Source: Arthrobacter sp. AFG7.2 (lineage in GTDB: Bacteria; Actinomycetota; Actinomycetes; Actinomycetales; Micrococcaceae). Taken from it: DNA of 64,000 nucleotides. Made by a program: the position numbers and the translations under genes. Position 1 is the stretch's first letter, and every line of letters starts with the position of its first letter. The stretch is taken from positions 1-64,000 of the forward strand of contig NZ_PJMB01000004.1 of the NCBI RefSeq assembly GCF_002892835.1, given 5' to 3'. A model generated the notes under the pieces. The model was not told the DNA's origin. It saw only the letters and a list, made by a program, of their open reading frames with translations, and did no database searches. This document shows positions 16,401 through 25,588 of the stretch, piece after piece.

Positions 16401-17306
16401 ATGTCCACCATCACGCGCCCCCGCCGCTCGCGGCTTCACCGGAAGGAACACCAGGCCGCCCTTGCTTTTGTTGCCATACCGGTGATCGGGTTCCTCCTCT
16501 TTACGCTCTTTCCGCTGCTTTTCTCGGTCTACGCGTCGTTCACCAACTGGAACGGCATTTCAGCGCCGGTCTTCAAGGGCCTGGACAACTACACCAAGAT
16601 GTTCGGCGACCGCTACTTCCTCAAGTCGCTGTGGAACACGCTGTACATGATGATCGGCATCCCCATCGGGCTGGTCATCTCGCTGGCACTGGCCCTGGCG
16701 ATGAACCGGAAGATGCGCGGCACAACGTTCTTCCGCACCGTCTACTACCTGCCGGTCATCTCTTCCATTGCCGCCGTCGCAATTCTCTGGCAGTGGGCCT
16801 TCAACGGCGACTTCGGCCTGATCAACCAGGGCCTCGCCCTGGTGGGCATCGACGGCCCCAACTGGCTGCAGGACACCGCTACCGTGAAGCCGGCCCTGAT
16901 CATCATGGCGGTCTGGAAGGGGCTGGGCTATTCCATGCTGCTCTACCTGGCTGCCCTGCAGTCAGTGCCCCGCTACCTTTATGAGGCGGCGGCCCTGGAC
17001 GGCGCCACCGCCTGGCAGCAGTTCCGGCACATCACTGTTCCCATGGTCGCTCCGGTCACGTTCTTCCTGATCGTCACCAGCGTCATCGGCGGATCCCAGA
17101 TCTTCGTCGAAATCAACATCATGACCCCCACCGGCGGCCCTGAATTCGAGTCCGCTTCCATCGTTTGGTACATCTGGCAGAAAGCGTTCGACAACCTCCA
17201 GATGGGCTACGCGTCCGCCATGTCCGTGGTCCTGGGGCTGCTGGTCTTCGTCATCACCTTCATCCAGTTCCGGCTCAACCGCCGCAACCAGTTCTCGATC
17301 GATTGA
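16401..17306 (+). CDS. ABC sugar permease, MalF-like
   Basis: 301 residues with six predicted membrane helices. Contains the cytoplasmic EAA loop YEAAALDGATAWQQFRHITVPM (about 195-215) that contacts the ATPase. Starts with a basic N-terminus (TRPRRSRLHRKEH) and GGATCC-AGCG precedes the ATG. Together with the next gene it forms the membrane channel of the arabino-oligosaccharide importer. Confidence 0.92.
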   Translation: MSTITRPRRSRLHRKEHQAALAFVAIPVIGFLLFTLFPLLFSVYASFTNWNGISAPVFKGLDNYTKMFGDRYFLKSLWNTLYMMIGIPIGLVISLALALAMNRKMRGTTFFRTVYYLPVISSIAAVAILWQWAFNGDFGLINQGLALVGIDGPNWLQDTATVKPALIIMAVWKGLGYSMLLYLAALQSVPRYLYEAAALDGATAWQQFRHITVPMVAPVTFFLIVTSVIGGSQIFVEINIMTPTGGPEFESASIVWYIWQKAFDNLQMGYASAMSVVLGLLVFVITFIQFRLNRRNQFSID

Positions 17307-17317
17307 GGCAGGCAGCC

Positions 17318-18271
17318 ATGTCCGCACAGAACGTCATCACCACCCCTCCCCTGGAACCCAGCCAGGAAATCCCCGGCGGCCCGGGGGACGGCAAGCCTGC
17401 CGGCCGCGCGCGGGGCGGCCGCAGCTCACGGTCCGCCACGGAAACCCTCCGGCTGGGCAACATCCTCACCACCCTGATCCTCAGCGTCGGGGCCATCGTG
17501 ATGATCGCCCCGCTCGCGTGGACCTTCTCCACTTCCCTCAAGACCAAGGACGGCGTTTTCGAGCTTCCACCGCAGTGGATCCCGGACCCCTTCGTCTGGG
17601 AAAACTACGCCCGCATCTGGACGGCGGGCCCGCTCCTGACAGGTATCCAGAACAGCCTGATCGTGGCGTGCTCGGTGACCATCGTGGGCTCGCTCGCGTC
17701 CGCGCTCGCAGCCTTCGCCTTTGCCAAGATGCGGATGCCCTTCAAGAACGTCCTGTTCCTGGGACTCCTGTCCGGACTGATGATCCCGTTCCCCACCCTG
17801 ATGATTCCGCAGTTCACCATCTTCGCGAGCATTGGCTGGGTGGATACGCTGCTGCCGCTGATCGTGCCGGGGCTCTTCGGCAACATCATCATGATCTTCT
17901 TCCTGCGCCAGTTCCTGAACAGCATCCCGGACTCCATCGTGGAGGCAGCACGGATTGACGGCGCCTCCTACCTGCAGATCTTCTGGACCCTCATCCTGCC
18001 TGCCATCCGCCCGGCGCTCGCCGCCCAGTTCATCCTCTGGTTCATGGCAATGTGGAACGACTACCTGGCGCCCATCATCTACCTGAACTCACCGGGCACT
18101 CAGACGCTGCAGCTGGTCATCGCCAACTTCAACGCCCAGTACGCCATCCAGACGGACTACCCGCTGATCATGGCTGCATCCTTCGTGGCACTCCTGCCGG
18201 TGCTGGTCGTCTTCGTGGTCTTCCAGCGCCAGATCATCGAGTCCATCGCGCTTTCCGGATCCAAGGGCTGA
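17318..18271 (+). CDS. ABC sugar permease, MalG-like
   Basis: 317 residues from ATG 17318, 11 bases after the MalF-like gene; GAGGCAGG precedes it. Six membrane helices after a disordered N-terminus (GGPGDGKPAGRARGGRSS). EAA loop VEAARIDGASYLQIFWTLILP. The open frame extends upstream but only inside the previous gene. Second half of the importer channel. Confidence 0.92.
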   Translation: MSAQNVITTPPLEPSQEIPGGPGDGKPAGRARGGRSSRSATETLRLGNILTTLILSVGAIVMIAPLAWTFSTSLKTKDGVFELPPQWIPDPFVWENYARIWTAGPLLTGIQNSLIVACSVTIVGSLASALAAFAFAKMRMPFKNVLFLGLLSGLMIPFPTLMIPQFTIFASIGWVDTLLPLIVPGLFGNIIMIFFLRQFLNSIPDSIVEAARIDGASYLQIFWTLILPAIRPALAAQFILWFMAMWNDYLAPIIYLNSPGTQTLQLVIANFNAQYAIQTDYPLIMAASFVALLPVLVVFVVFQRQIIESIALSGSKG

Positions 18272-18274
18272 GCC

Positions 18275-19690
18275 GTGCAAACCGCTGACACAGCTGTAAA
18301 CATCACACAGGAGCTGCTGCCGCTGCCCGCGGGCACGGGCCAGGAGCCTTCCTCATGGGGAGCGCGCCACGCCCATGACCCCACGGTGGTCCAGGACGAC
18401 GACGGCATCTACTACATGTTCTCCACCGACGCTGTAGCCAATTCGAAAGATATTCCCGCAGGAGTACATATCAGGACATCCACTGACCTGGTGGAGTGGA
18501 GCTACCGGGGGACAGCCCTTGACGGCGTGCCTGAAGTGGCTGCCACCTGGTCCGGCGCACAGGGACTGTGGGCGCCGGACGTGGTCCGCTGGCCGAACGG
18601 CGACTGGCATATGTACTACTCAGCGTCAACCTTCGGCTCCAACACGTCAGCCATCGGGCTTGCTGTTGCGCCATCACCGGCAGGCCCGTGGGAGGACCGG
18701 GGGCTGGTGGTGGCAACGAGGAAGGGCGAACATTCCCAAAACGCCATAGACGCGGCAGTGACCTTTGATGCCGATGGCTTCCCCTGGCTGACGTACGGGT
18801 CCTTCTTCTCCGGCATCTACATCCTGCCGCTGGACCGGAACTCCGGGCTGCCGCTGGTGGAGGGTGACCTGGGATCTGTCATTGCCCGCCGCGCGAAGTC
18901 CGTGGAGGGGGCGGTGGAGGGTGCCTTCATTCTTTACCGTCCGGAAGATGGCCGCTATGTCCTCTTCTGCTCTTACGATTCCCTGTTCAACAGCTACAAC
19001 ATGAGGGTGGGCACAGCTGAGTCCATCACCGGGCCGTACCGTGACTTCCGCGGCAACCAGCTGACTGACCTCGCCGTGCCTCCCGCGTCCGTGGGGACCA
19101 AGGTGCTGGGCAGCTACCAGTTCGACGGCGGCACCGGCTGGCTGGCCCCCGGCCACAATTCAGTCCTCACCCGTAAGGCAGCCGACGGATCCACTGAGTA
19201 CTTTGCAGTCCACCACGTCCGCTTTGCCGAGGATCCCAGCCAGCATGTGGTCCAGCTCCGGCGCGTCTTCTTCACTGCGTCCGGATGGCCCGTGGTGTCA
19301 CCCCAGCCCTTCGCGGGGGCAGAGCGGGAAACGCTCCCCGCTTCCCTCCCGGTGGCAGGCAGCTGGCAGGTCCTCCGCTTTGCACCGGAGTCGGCGGACC
19401 TTGTCCCGGCGGTTGCCATGCAGCTGGAGTGCGCAAGCCCTGAACAGGCACTTTCCAACGGCGCTCCCGCCCAAGTGCGGCTTCGTGCCACCCCGCCTGC
19501 GGTTGACGGTGCCGTAAGGGCGGACGGTGCAGTGAACCCTCATGGTGACGCCGAACCGGACGCCGGCGTTGAACTTGACGCTGTGGTGTTCGGCTCGTGG
19601 GACTGGGCAGCAAAGCGCCCGGCCTTGTCCTTCAGCGGCATTGACCAGCATGGCGTGGCGTGGAGCGGAACCCGGGAGGGGCTGCTGTGA
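18275..19690 (+). CDS. Cytoplasmic GH43 arabinosidase
   Basis: 471 residues, GTG start three bases after the MalG stop, no signal peptide, so it acts on imported oligosaccharides. GH43 residues: base Asp in HAHDPTVVQDDDG, Asp in SQNAIDAAVTFDADG, acid Glu in AVEGAFILYRPEDG, with LWAPDVVRWPNG and STFGSNTSAIGLA. The C-terminal ~130 residues form an extra beta-sandwich-like domain ending in DQHGVAWSGTREG. Within GH43 it resembles intracellular arabinan hydrolases. It overlaps the DUF624 gene (GTGA). Confidence 0.88.
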   Translation: MQTADTAVNITQELLPLPAGTGQEPSSWGARHAHDPTVVQDDDGIYYMFSTDAVANSKDIPAGVHIRTSTDLVEWSYRGTALDGVPEVAATWSGAQGLWAPDVVRWPNGDWHMYYSASTFGSNTSAIGLAVAPSPAGPWEDRGLVVATRKGEHSQNAIDAAVTFDADGFPWLTYGSFFSGIYILPLDRNSGLPLVEGDLGSVIARRAKSVEGAVEGAFILYRPEDGRYVLFCSYDSLFNSYNMRVGTAESITGPYRDFRGNQLTDLAVPPASVGTKVLGSYQFDGGTGWLAPGHNSVLTRKAADGSTEYFAVHHVRFAEDPSQHVVQLRRVFFTASGWPVVSPQPFAGAERETLPASLPVAGSWQVLRFAPESADLVPAVAMQLECASPEQALSNGAPAQVRLRATPPAVDGAVRADGAVNPHGDAEPDAGVELDAVVFGSWDWAAKRPALSFSGIDQHGVAWSGTREGLL

Positions 19691-20337
19691 ACGACGCTCC
19701 GCTCGGGTGGGCCGGGAGGCTGATGGACTGGCTGCGCTTTTCAACCCGCCTTGTCCTGGTCAACGTGCTCTTTGTGATCGGAGCACTGGCCGGGCTGGTG
19801 GTCCTGGGCGTGTTTCCCGCCGCTGTCGCTGCCACCACCGTCCTTGGCCGGCTGCGAAGCGGTTCCGCGGGGGACAGCCTGGTGCGGGACTTCCTCACCG
19901 CGTACAAGTTCCACTTCCTGCACGCGAACCGGGTGGGGAGCGCCTTCTGGATTGCCGGCGTCGTGCTTGCCCTGGACTTCGCCACCCTGCTGGGTCCGGC
20001 CGGAAACGAGGTGCCGCCCGCCGTGCACGCTGTCCTGCTGGCGCTTTCAACGCTCGCTGCCATCGGTACGGCCGCTGCCGCGGCCACGGCCGTTGCATTG
20101 TGCAGCCGCTACCGTGATTCAGTTGCCAGGACGTGGCGGACAGCCTTTATGCTGCCGCTCGTATCACCCGTGATGAGCCTCTCCCTGCTTCTCACCCTGG
20201 CAGCAGCCGCCGTCGTGTTCTCCGGAATGACGGTGCTGGTGCCCCTGGTTGGCGCCTCGGTTCCGCTGCTCATCTCCGGCTGGCTGGTGGGCCGCAGGCT
20301 CGCCGGGATGGAGCCCGCAGTACCTTCCCCCGCCTAG
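19687..20337 (+). CDS. DUF624 (YesL-type) membrane protein
   Basis: 216 residues from GTG 19687, which overlaps the GH43 stop and has GGGAGGGG just upstream. About five membrane helices; the first segment FSTRLVLVNVLFVIGALAGLVVLGVFPAAVAA is typical of DUF624/YesL proteins, which often accompany sugar ABC importers and plant-polysaccharide loci. Its molecular role is not known; an accessory role in transport is likely from context. Confidence 0.85.
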   Translation: MNDAPLGWAGRLMDWLRFSTRLVLVNVLFVIGALAGLVVLGVFPAAVAATTVLGRLRSGSAGDSLVRDFLTAYKFHFLHANRVGSAFWIAGVVLALDFATLLGPAGNEVPPAVHAVLLALSTLAAIGTAAAAATAVALCSRYRDSVARTWRTAFMLPLVSPVMSLSLLLTLAAAAVVFSGMTVLVPLVGASVPLLISGWLVGRRLAGMEPAVPSPA

Positions 20338-20359
20338 ACCCCAAAGCATCCCCGAGAAC

Positions 20360-20388
20360 TTGTCCGCCACTTTTGTACAACGTTATAT
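20360..20388 (+). promoter_or_regulatory. abfA promoter with embedded operator
   Basis: TTGTCC (20360-20365), 17-base spacer, TTATAT (20383-20388). The operator-like GTACAACGTTATAT at 20375-20388 lies between and over these elements, so repressor binding would block polymerase. Confidence 0.65.
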
Positions 20389-20404
20389 AGAACAGGAATG
20401 AACC

Positions 20405-21955
20405 GTGACCATCACCTCCGCCGCTACTGAACAGGCCGACCTGGCTGTCGTGGCACCCACCGTCATCACCATCGACAGGGCAGCCGTTGTGGCACCCGTC
20501 AACCGCCGCATTTTCGGCTCTTTCGTGGAGCACCTGGGCCGTTGCGTCTACGACGGCATCTACGAACCGGACCATCCCACGGCCAACGAGGACGGCTTCC
20601 GGCTGGACGTCATCGAACTGGTGAAGGAGCTGGGCTCAAGCACCATCCGCTACCCCGGCGGCAACTTCGTCTCGGGCTACCGCTGGGAGGACGGCGTCGG
20701 CCCCCGGGACCAGCGCCCCGTCCGCCGCGACCTCGCCTGGCACTCGCTCGAATCCAACCAGGTGGGCCTGGACGAGTTCGCCCGCTGGTGCAAGCTCACC
20801 GGCTCCGAACTGATGATGGCCGTGAACCTGGGCACCCGGGGCATCGAGGCAGCCCTGGACCTGCTGGAATACACCAACCACCCCTCCGGCACCGCACTGA
20901 GCGAACAGCGCATCGCCAACGGAACTCCGGACCCGTACAACATCCGTATGTGGTGCCTGGGCAACGAAATGGACGGCCCCTGGCAGATCGGGCACATGTC
21001 CGCCGAGGACTACGGCAAGCTCGCCGCGCGCACCGCGTCGGCCATGAAGACGGCGGACAAGAACCTGGAGCTGGTGGTCTGCGGCTCCTCCGGGTCCGCC
21101 ATGCCCACGTTCGGCGAGTGGGAGCGCGTGGTGCTGGAGCACAGCTACAACTACGTGGACTACATTTCCTGCCACGCCTACTACCAGGAGCGCAACGGCG
21201 ACCTTGGTTCCTACCTCGCATCCTCCCTGGACATGCAGTACTTCATCGAGACCGTGGTGGCCACCGCTGACCACGTCAAGCACAAGCTCAAGAGCAAAAA
21301 GACCATCCAGCTCTCCTTCGACGAATGGAACATCTGGTACCTGGACGAGCACCAGGCCTCCGATGAGGTCAACGAGGAATGGACCCACGCGCCGCGCCAG
21401 TTGGAGGACACCTACTCCGTGGCCGACGCCGTGGTCTTCGGCAACCTGCTCATGACGCTCCTGAAGAACCACGACCGGGTTGCCGCCGCTTCGCTTGCCC
21501 AGCTGGTGAACGTGATCGCGCCCATCATGACCGAACCGGGCGGTGACACCTGGCGCCAGACCACGTTCTTCCCGTTCTCCGTCACGTCACGCCTGGCAAA
21601 GGGCGAGGTCCTTAAGCCGCGGATCGAAGCAGGCACCTACACGACGGCGGTCTATGGCGAGGCCCCACTGGTGGACTCGGTGGCAACCACCGATGCGGCC
21701 ACCGGGGAATCCGCTCTCTTCCTCGTGAACCGCAGCCAGACCGAAGCGATCGACATCACCATCAACGTCTCCGAACTCAACGCGAAGGTGATCACCGAAG
21801 CCGTCACCCTCCACGATGAGGACGTCTACGCCAAAAACACCTTCCAGGACCAGGACCGGGTGGGCATGAAGCAGCTCAGCGGCGCCGTCCTGGACGAGGG
21901 CACGCTCACGGTGACGCTGCCGCCCGTATCCTGGTCCGCCGTCGCGCTCGGCTGA
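20405..21955 (+). CDS. abfA: GH51 alpha-L-arabinofuranosidase, cytoplasmic
   Basis: 516 residues from a GTG start with AGGA eight bases upstream. GH51 motifs: FGSFVEHLGRCVYDGIYEPDHP, YPGGNFVSGYRWEDGVGPRDQRP, acid/base Glu in WCLGNEMDGPWQ, nucleophile Glu in LSFDEWNIWY, and the C-terminal beta-sandwich. No signal peptide. It removes terminal arabinofuranose from imported arabino-oligosaccharides, giving free L-arabinose. Own promoter with an operator, and followed directly by a lipoprotein GH43. Confidence 0.95.
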   Translation: MTITSAATEQADLAVVAPTVITIDRAAVVAPVNRRIFGSFVEHLGRCVYDGIYEPDHPTANEDGFRLDVIELVKELGSSTIRYPGGNFVSGYRWEDGVGPRDQRPVRRDLAWHSLESNQVGLDEFARWCKLTGSELMMAVNLGTRGIEAALDLLEYTNHPSGTALSEQRIANGTPDPYNIRMWCLGNEMDGPWQIGHMSAEDYGKLAARTASAMKTADKNLELVVCGSSGSAMPTFGEWERVVLEHSYNYVDYISCHAYYQERNGDLGSYLASSLDMQYFIETVVATADHVKHKLKSKKTIQLSFDEWNIWYLDEHQASDEVNEEWTHAPRQLEDTYSVADAVVFGNLLMTLLKNHDRVAAASLAQLVNVIAPIMTEPGGDTWRQTTFFPFSVTSRLAKGEVLKPRIEAGTYTTAVYGEAPLVDSVATTDAATGESALFLVNRSQTEAIDITINVSELNAKVITEAVTLHDEDVYAKNTFQDQDRVGMKQLSGAVLDEGTLTVTLPPVSWSAVALG

Positions 21956-21956
21956 C

Positions 21957-23000
21957 ATGGCCCGGCCAAACAGGCCCGCTGCCGGCCGCACTCCTGTCCG
22001 GCCGGCAGCGGCGCAGGTGGCAGCGGTGCTGGCCGCCGTCGTCGTACTTGTCCTCACCGGCTGCGGGTCAGCAGTACCGGCGGCTGGGACAAAGACTGCC
22101 CAGCTCACGGGCGACTTCTTCACCCACGATCCCGCACTGGTCAAGGGGGAGGACGGCGAGCCCTGGTTCATCTACTCCACCGGGAACGGGCAGGTGGCGG
22201 ACGGCAACATCCAGGTGCGGCGCTCCACGGACGGTGTGGACTGGGAGTACGCCGGGGAAGTCTGGCAGGAAAAGCCCGGCTGGCTGAACGACGCGGTGCC
22301 GGGAGTGGACAACCTGTGGGCACCCGAGCTGTACGAACACGGGGGCACCTGGTACCTCTACTACTCCGCCTCGACGTTCGGCAAGAACCGCTCCGCCATC
22401 GCCCTGGCAACCAACACCACGCTGGACCCCGCAGACCCCGCATACAAATGGGTGGACCAGGGCCAGGTCATCTCCTCAGAGGGTGAACGGTTCAACGCGA
22501 TCGATCCCGGCATCGCGGAAGACGAAAACGGCACTCCGTGGATGTCCTTCGGCTCCTTCTGGACCGGCCTGCAGCTGGTGGAGCTCGAATGGCCCACCGG
22601 CCTGCGCGCAGACGGTTCGGAACCGCTGACCATCGCGGACCGGAAGGCGCCGCCCAATGCGATCGAGGCGCCGTACGTCCTGCCGCACGACGGAAAGTAC
22701 TACCTGTTCTTCTCCCGCGATTTCTGCTGCCAGGGGCTGGAGAGCACGTACAACATCGCCGTGGGGAGGGCCGACAGCATCACCGGTCCCTACTTTGACG
22801 CGGAGGGCAAGGAACTGCTCGACGGCGGCGGCACCCCTCTGCTGTCCTCAGACGGCGGACGGGTGGGACCGGGCGGACAGTCCGTTTCCGGGAACATCCT
22901 CGCCTTCCACTACTACGCGGAAGAACTCGACGGCGCCTTCCGGCTGGGGCTCGCCGGGCTGGAATGGAAGGACGGCTGGCCTACTGCCCGGTGGGACTAG
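21957..23000 (+). CDS. Lipoprotein GH43 arabinanase
   Basis: 347 residues, ATG two bases after the GH51 stop. Long lipoprotein signal with basic start and AAVVVLVLTGC lipobox (Cys36), so it is anchored outside the membrane. GH43 catalytic set: base Asp in FFTHDPALVKGEDG, Asp in RFNAIDPGIAEDENG, Glu in AIEAPYVLPHDG; also LWAPELYEHGG and CCQGLESTYNIAVGR. Related to the secreted GH43 at 13.1 kb but without its Ig-like domain. The last 20 bases overlap the 3' end of the convergent lacI gene. Confidence 0.92.
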   Translation: MARPNRPAAGRTPVRPAAAQVAAVLAAVVVLVLTGCGSAVPAAGTKTAQLTGDFFTHDPALVKGEDGEPWFIYSTGNGQVADGNIQVRRSTDGVDWEYAGEVWQEKPGWLNDAVPGVDNLWAPELYEHGGTWYLYYSASTFGKNRSAIALATNTTLDPADPAYKWVDQGQVISSEGERFNAIDPGIAEDENGTPWMSFGSFWTGLQLVELEWPTGLRADGSEPLTIADRKAPPNAIEAPYVLPHDGKYYLFFSRDFCCQGLESTYNIAVGRADSITGPYFDAEGKELLDGGGTPLLSSDGGRVGPGGQSVSGNILAFHYYAEELDGAFRLGLAGLEWKDGWPTARWD

Positions 23001-24027
23001 GGTGGCTGCCCGCCGCCGCGCTGCCCACCGTTGATTCCCGCGGAACCACCCTGAACGCCGTCTCGACTTCCCGGGGCGGCGTTCCGGCCGGTTCCTTGAT
23101 GCGTTCGAGCAGCATCCGGATGGCGGTCTCGGCGATCTCGCTGCGGCCGGGATCCACGGTGCTCAGGGTTGGAAGGGTGTACCGGGTTTCATCCAGGTCA
23201 TCGAAGCCGATGACGGCGACGTCGCCCGGGACGCGGAAGCCGGCCTCCTGCAGGACGCGCACGGCGCCCTGAGCCAGGGTGTCATTGAGGCCGAAGACGG
23301 CGTCGAAAGAGGCGCCACGGTCAAGCAGGTCGTGCATCGCGGCTGCACCGTTGGACCGGTGCCAGTCCACAACGTAGGCAACAATGCCGTCGTCGTACGG
23401 AATGCCCCGTCCTTCCAGCGCCTCCTTGTAGCCGCGCAGGCGGAGCCCGGCGGAACCGATAACTTCACCTTCGTGGGCACCGACGACGGCGATGCGCTTC
23501 CTGCCGAGGTCCAGCAGGTGTTCGGTGGCCGCGCGGGCTGCCGGTACGTTCTGCATGGTGACATGGTCGGAGGTGCTGCCGAAGATGCGCTCGCCGAGGA
23601 GGACGATCGGCACATCGGCCTTAATCAGGTCCGCGTCCTCCTGGCCGAGGGCCAGCGGGCTGAAGATCAGGCCGTCGGACATTTTGAGGCGGGGACTCGC
23701 CATCACCTCAAGCTCACGTTTCCGGTCAGCGCCGGTCTGCTCGATCAGCACCACCAGCCCATGCTTGGCGGCGGCTTCGATCACCGCATCCGCCAGTTCG
23801 GCGAAGTACGGCAGGCTCAGCTGCGGCAGCGCCAGGGTGACGGCGCCGGTGTGCCCGGAGCGGAGGCTGCGGGCCGTCAGGTTGGGCCGGTAGTCCAGCT
23901 CCGCGATGGCCTTTTCCACCTTGGCGCGTGTGGTGTCCCGCACGTGGGGGTGGTTGTTGATCACGTTGGACACGGTCTTGAAGGACACCCCTGCCACGCG
24001 GGCCACGTCGTGAAGAGTTGCCGCCAC
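22981..24027 (-). CDS. LacI-family repressor of the arabinan locus
   Basis: 348 residues. N-terminal HTH and hinge: ATLHDVARVAGVSFKTVSNVINNHPHVRDTTRAKVEKAIAEL with the LTARSLRSGHT hinge end. Periplasmic-binding-like core, including VIGFDDLDETRYTLPTLSTVDPGRSEIAETAI. Placed at the end of the arabinan genes and preceded by its own ACAACGTT operator, so it probably represses the locus and itself until an arabinose-derived inducer binds. Operator assignment is by position and palindrome type. Confidence 0.9.
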   Translation of the reverse strand: MAATLHDVARVAGVSFKTVSNVINNHPHVRDTTRAKVEKAIAELDYRPNLTARSLRSGHTGAVTLALPQLSLPYFAELADAVIEAAAKHGLVVLIEQTGADRKRELEVMASPRLKMSDGLIFSPLALGQEDADLIKADVPIVLLGERIFGSTSDHVTMQNVPAARAATEHLLDLGRKRIAVVGAHEGEVIGSAGLRLRGYKEALEGRGIPYDDGIVAYVVDWHRSNGAAAMHDLLDRGASFDAVFGLNDTLAQGAVRVLQEAGFRVPGDVAVIGFDDLDETRYTLPTLSTVDPGRSEIAETAIRMLLERIKEPAGTPPREVETAFRVVPRESTVGSAAAGSHPSPTGQ

Positions 24028-24075
24028 CCCTGTCCCCCTTGATCGAAGCGCAGCCCGCAGGCCAGTACGCCCAGT

Positions 24076-24089
24076 TTACAACGTTGAAT
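24076..24089. promoter_or_regulatory. Operator before the arabinan lacI gene
   Basis: TTTACAACGTTGAA, with the same ACAACGTT core as the sites at 14688, 14810 and 20375. It is 49 bases before the lacI ATG, consistent with autoregulation. Confidence 0.65.
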
Positions 24090-24161
24090 CGACTCAACCG
24101 GTTCCGTGCCTGCTCCCTGGCCTGCTGACGGGACGCACTGAATGCAGGGCATCCCGCCCTC

Positions 24162-25313
24162 TTACCGCCGCTTGCGCCCCGGCCGCTCCTTCCGTTCAGC
24201 CGCGTCGCGCTCCGCCGACCGCTGCGACTTTCCGGCGGCCACCACCTTCTGGTGCCACACCCGGTGGTAGGCACGCTGGGCCGCGGCGTCGCTCCGGCGT
24301 GCCAGGGCAGCCAGTTCGCGCTGCAGCTTCAGGTAGTTGTGCCAGCGCCGTTCCTCCAGGGCACCACGGGCAAGGGCCTCCTGTACGGCGCAGCCCGGTT
24401 CGCTCTGGTGGGCACAGTCTGAGAACCTGCACTGGCCGGCCAGTACTTCCACGTCGCCGAACATCTCACCAAGGCCGTCCCCGGCGTCGAACAACCCGAA
24501 GCCCCGGACCCCGGGTGTGTCCATCAGGACGCTCCCGTTGGACAGCGGCACCAGTTCCCGGGACGTGGTGGTGTGCTTGCCCTTGAAGTCGCCGGACCGC
24601 ACCTGCCCCGTGTCCTGGACCTCCTGCCCCACCATGGCGTTGATGAGCGTGGATTTGCCCGCGCCGGAGGGACCCAGCAGGACGATGGTGCCGCCGGGAG
24701 GGATCTGCTGCAGCAGGTGGTCGACGCCGTCACCGCTTTCCGCGGATGTAGTGACCACCTCCACGCCCGCGGCCTGCAGAGCCACCTTCCCGACGACGTC
24801 GTCCGCCACCTCGGCGAGGTCGGCTTTCGTGATGATTACCAAGGGAGTGGCGCCGGAGTCCCATGCCGCCACGAGCGTGCGCTCGAGCCGGTTGTGCGTG
24901 AGGGGCCGGTCCACCGGCACCACCACGCCCACGACATCCATGTTTGCGGCCAGGACCTGCGCCGCGGAGGAATCCTCGAAAGCCCGCTTGCGACTGAGCT
25001 CCGACCGGCGCGGCAGGACACCAAGGATCTGGCGTTCACCGGCGCGGTTGGGCCCGATCCATACCCAGTCCCCGGTAACCGCAGCCTCACCGGTCAGCGG
25101 GTAGGGAAGGTGCAGGAGGTCGGTGCCGGCCGCCACCAGGACCAGGTTGCGGTCCACCCGCACCACCCGGCCGCGTTCGGAAGCTTCCGGCACGGGGTGG
25201 GCATCGAAATGCTGCGCCACGGCGGGAGAATAGCCGTAGGGGAGCGGGCCGTCGGCGGCTGGGATGTTGTTGGTTGTGTTGCTTTCCAGGGCGTCGCCTG
25301 AAGGATTATTCAC
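24162..25313 (-). CDS. rsgA: Ribosome small-subunit-dependent GTPase A
   Basis: 383 residues from GTG 25313, preferred to the first in-frame start at 25349 because GAGG lies eight bases before it. OB-fold, then circularly permuted GTPase with motif order G4-G5-G1-G3: IITKAD, TTSAESGDG, LLGPSGAGKSTLIN, MDTPGVRGFGL. The zinc knuckle CRFSDCAHQSEPGC follows. RsgA acts in late 30S maturation. Basic C-terminal tail (ERKERPGRKRR). A leader ORF and several short hairpins precede it. Confidence 0.95.
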   Translation of the reverse strand: MNNPSGDALESNTTNNIPAADGPLPYGYSPAVAQHFDAHPVPEASERGRVVRVDRNLVLVAAGTDLLHLPYPLTGEAAVTGDWVWIGPNRAGERQILGVLPRRSELSRKRAFEDSSAAQVLAANMDVVGVVVPVDRPLTHNRLERTLVAAWDSGATPLVIITKADLAEVADDVVGKVALQAAGVEVVTTSAESGDGVDHLLQQIPPGGTIVLLGPSGAGKSTLINAMVGQEVQDTGQVRSGDFKGKHTTTSRELVPLSNGSVLMDTPGVRGFGLFDAGDGLGEMFGDVEVLAGQCRFSDCAHQSEPGCAVQEALARGALEERRWHNYLKLQRELAALARRSDAAAQRAYHRVWHQKVVAAGKSQRSAERDAAERKERPGRKRR

Positions 25314-25324
25314 TGTAGTTACCT

Positions 25325-25383
25325 CGGGGAAGTCCCCGATGCACCACAAAGGCCGGATCCGGCCAGGCTGTTGAGGGCCTGGC
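25325..25383 (-). promoter_or_regulatory. Hairpin series before rsgA
   Basis: In transcript order: GCCAGGC (25383-25377) pairing with 25368-25362, the 14-base palindrome GGCCGGATCCGGCC (25364-25351), and CGGGGA/TCCCCG (25338-25325) whose foot touches the rsgA ribosome site. Together with the upstream leader ORF this looks like a translation-linked control region. Confidence 0.45.
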
Positions 25384-25391
25384 GGGTTGAG

Positions 25392-25472
25392 TCAGGCGGG
25401 GCGGGTGCGGTCGGGGGAAATGGCCTGGTTGATGGGTGCGGGGCGCGCCGGGCGCGCGGCAACTGCAGTCAT
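25392..25472 (-). CDS. Leader peptide ORF upstream of rsgA
   Basis: 26 codons from ATG 25472 to TGA 25394-25392. The ribosome site GGGAGGTGG, ending five bases before ATG, is one of the strongest in the window. The product is basic and Pro/Ala-rich (RPARPAPINQAISPDRTRP) with no membrane or export signal. It is not a member of any peptide family I recognise. The position ahead of hairpins and rsgA suggests a regulatory or leader role. Confidence 0.5.
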   Translation of the reverse strand: MTAVAARPARPAPINQAISPDRTRPA

Positions 25473-25588
25473 CAAAACCACCTCCCTTCCCTCAGATGTC
25501 CACTCCTCTGCCAGGCGGCAGCAGGGGGACCGGGTCCCACTCTAGCCCCGGCCGCCGCCGGGAACCAGAGCCCGGCGAAAGAAAAAGC

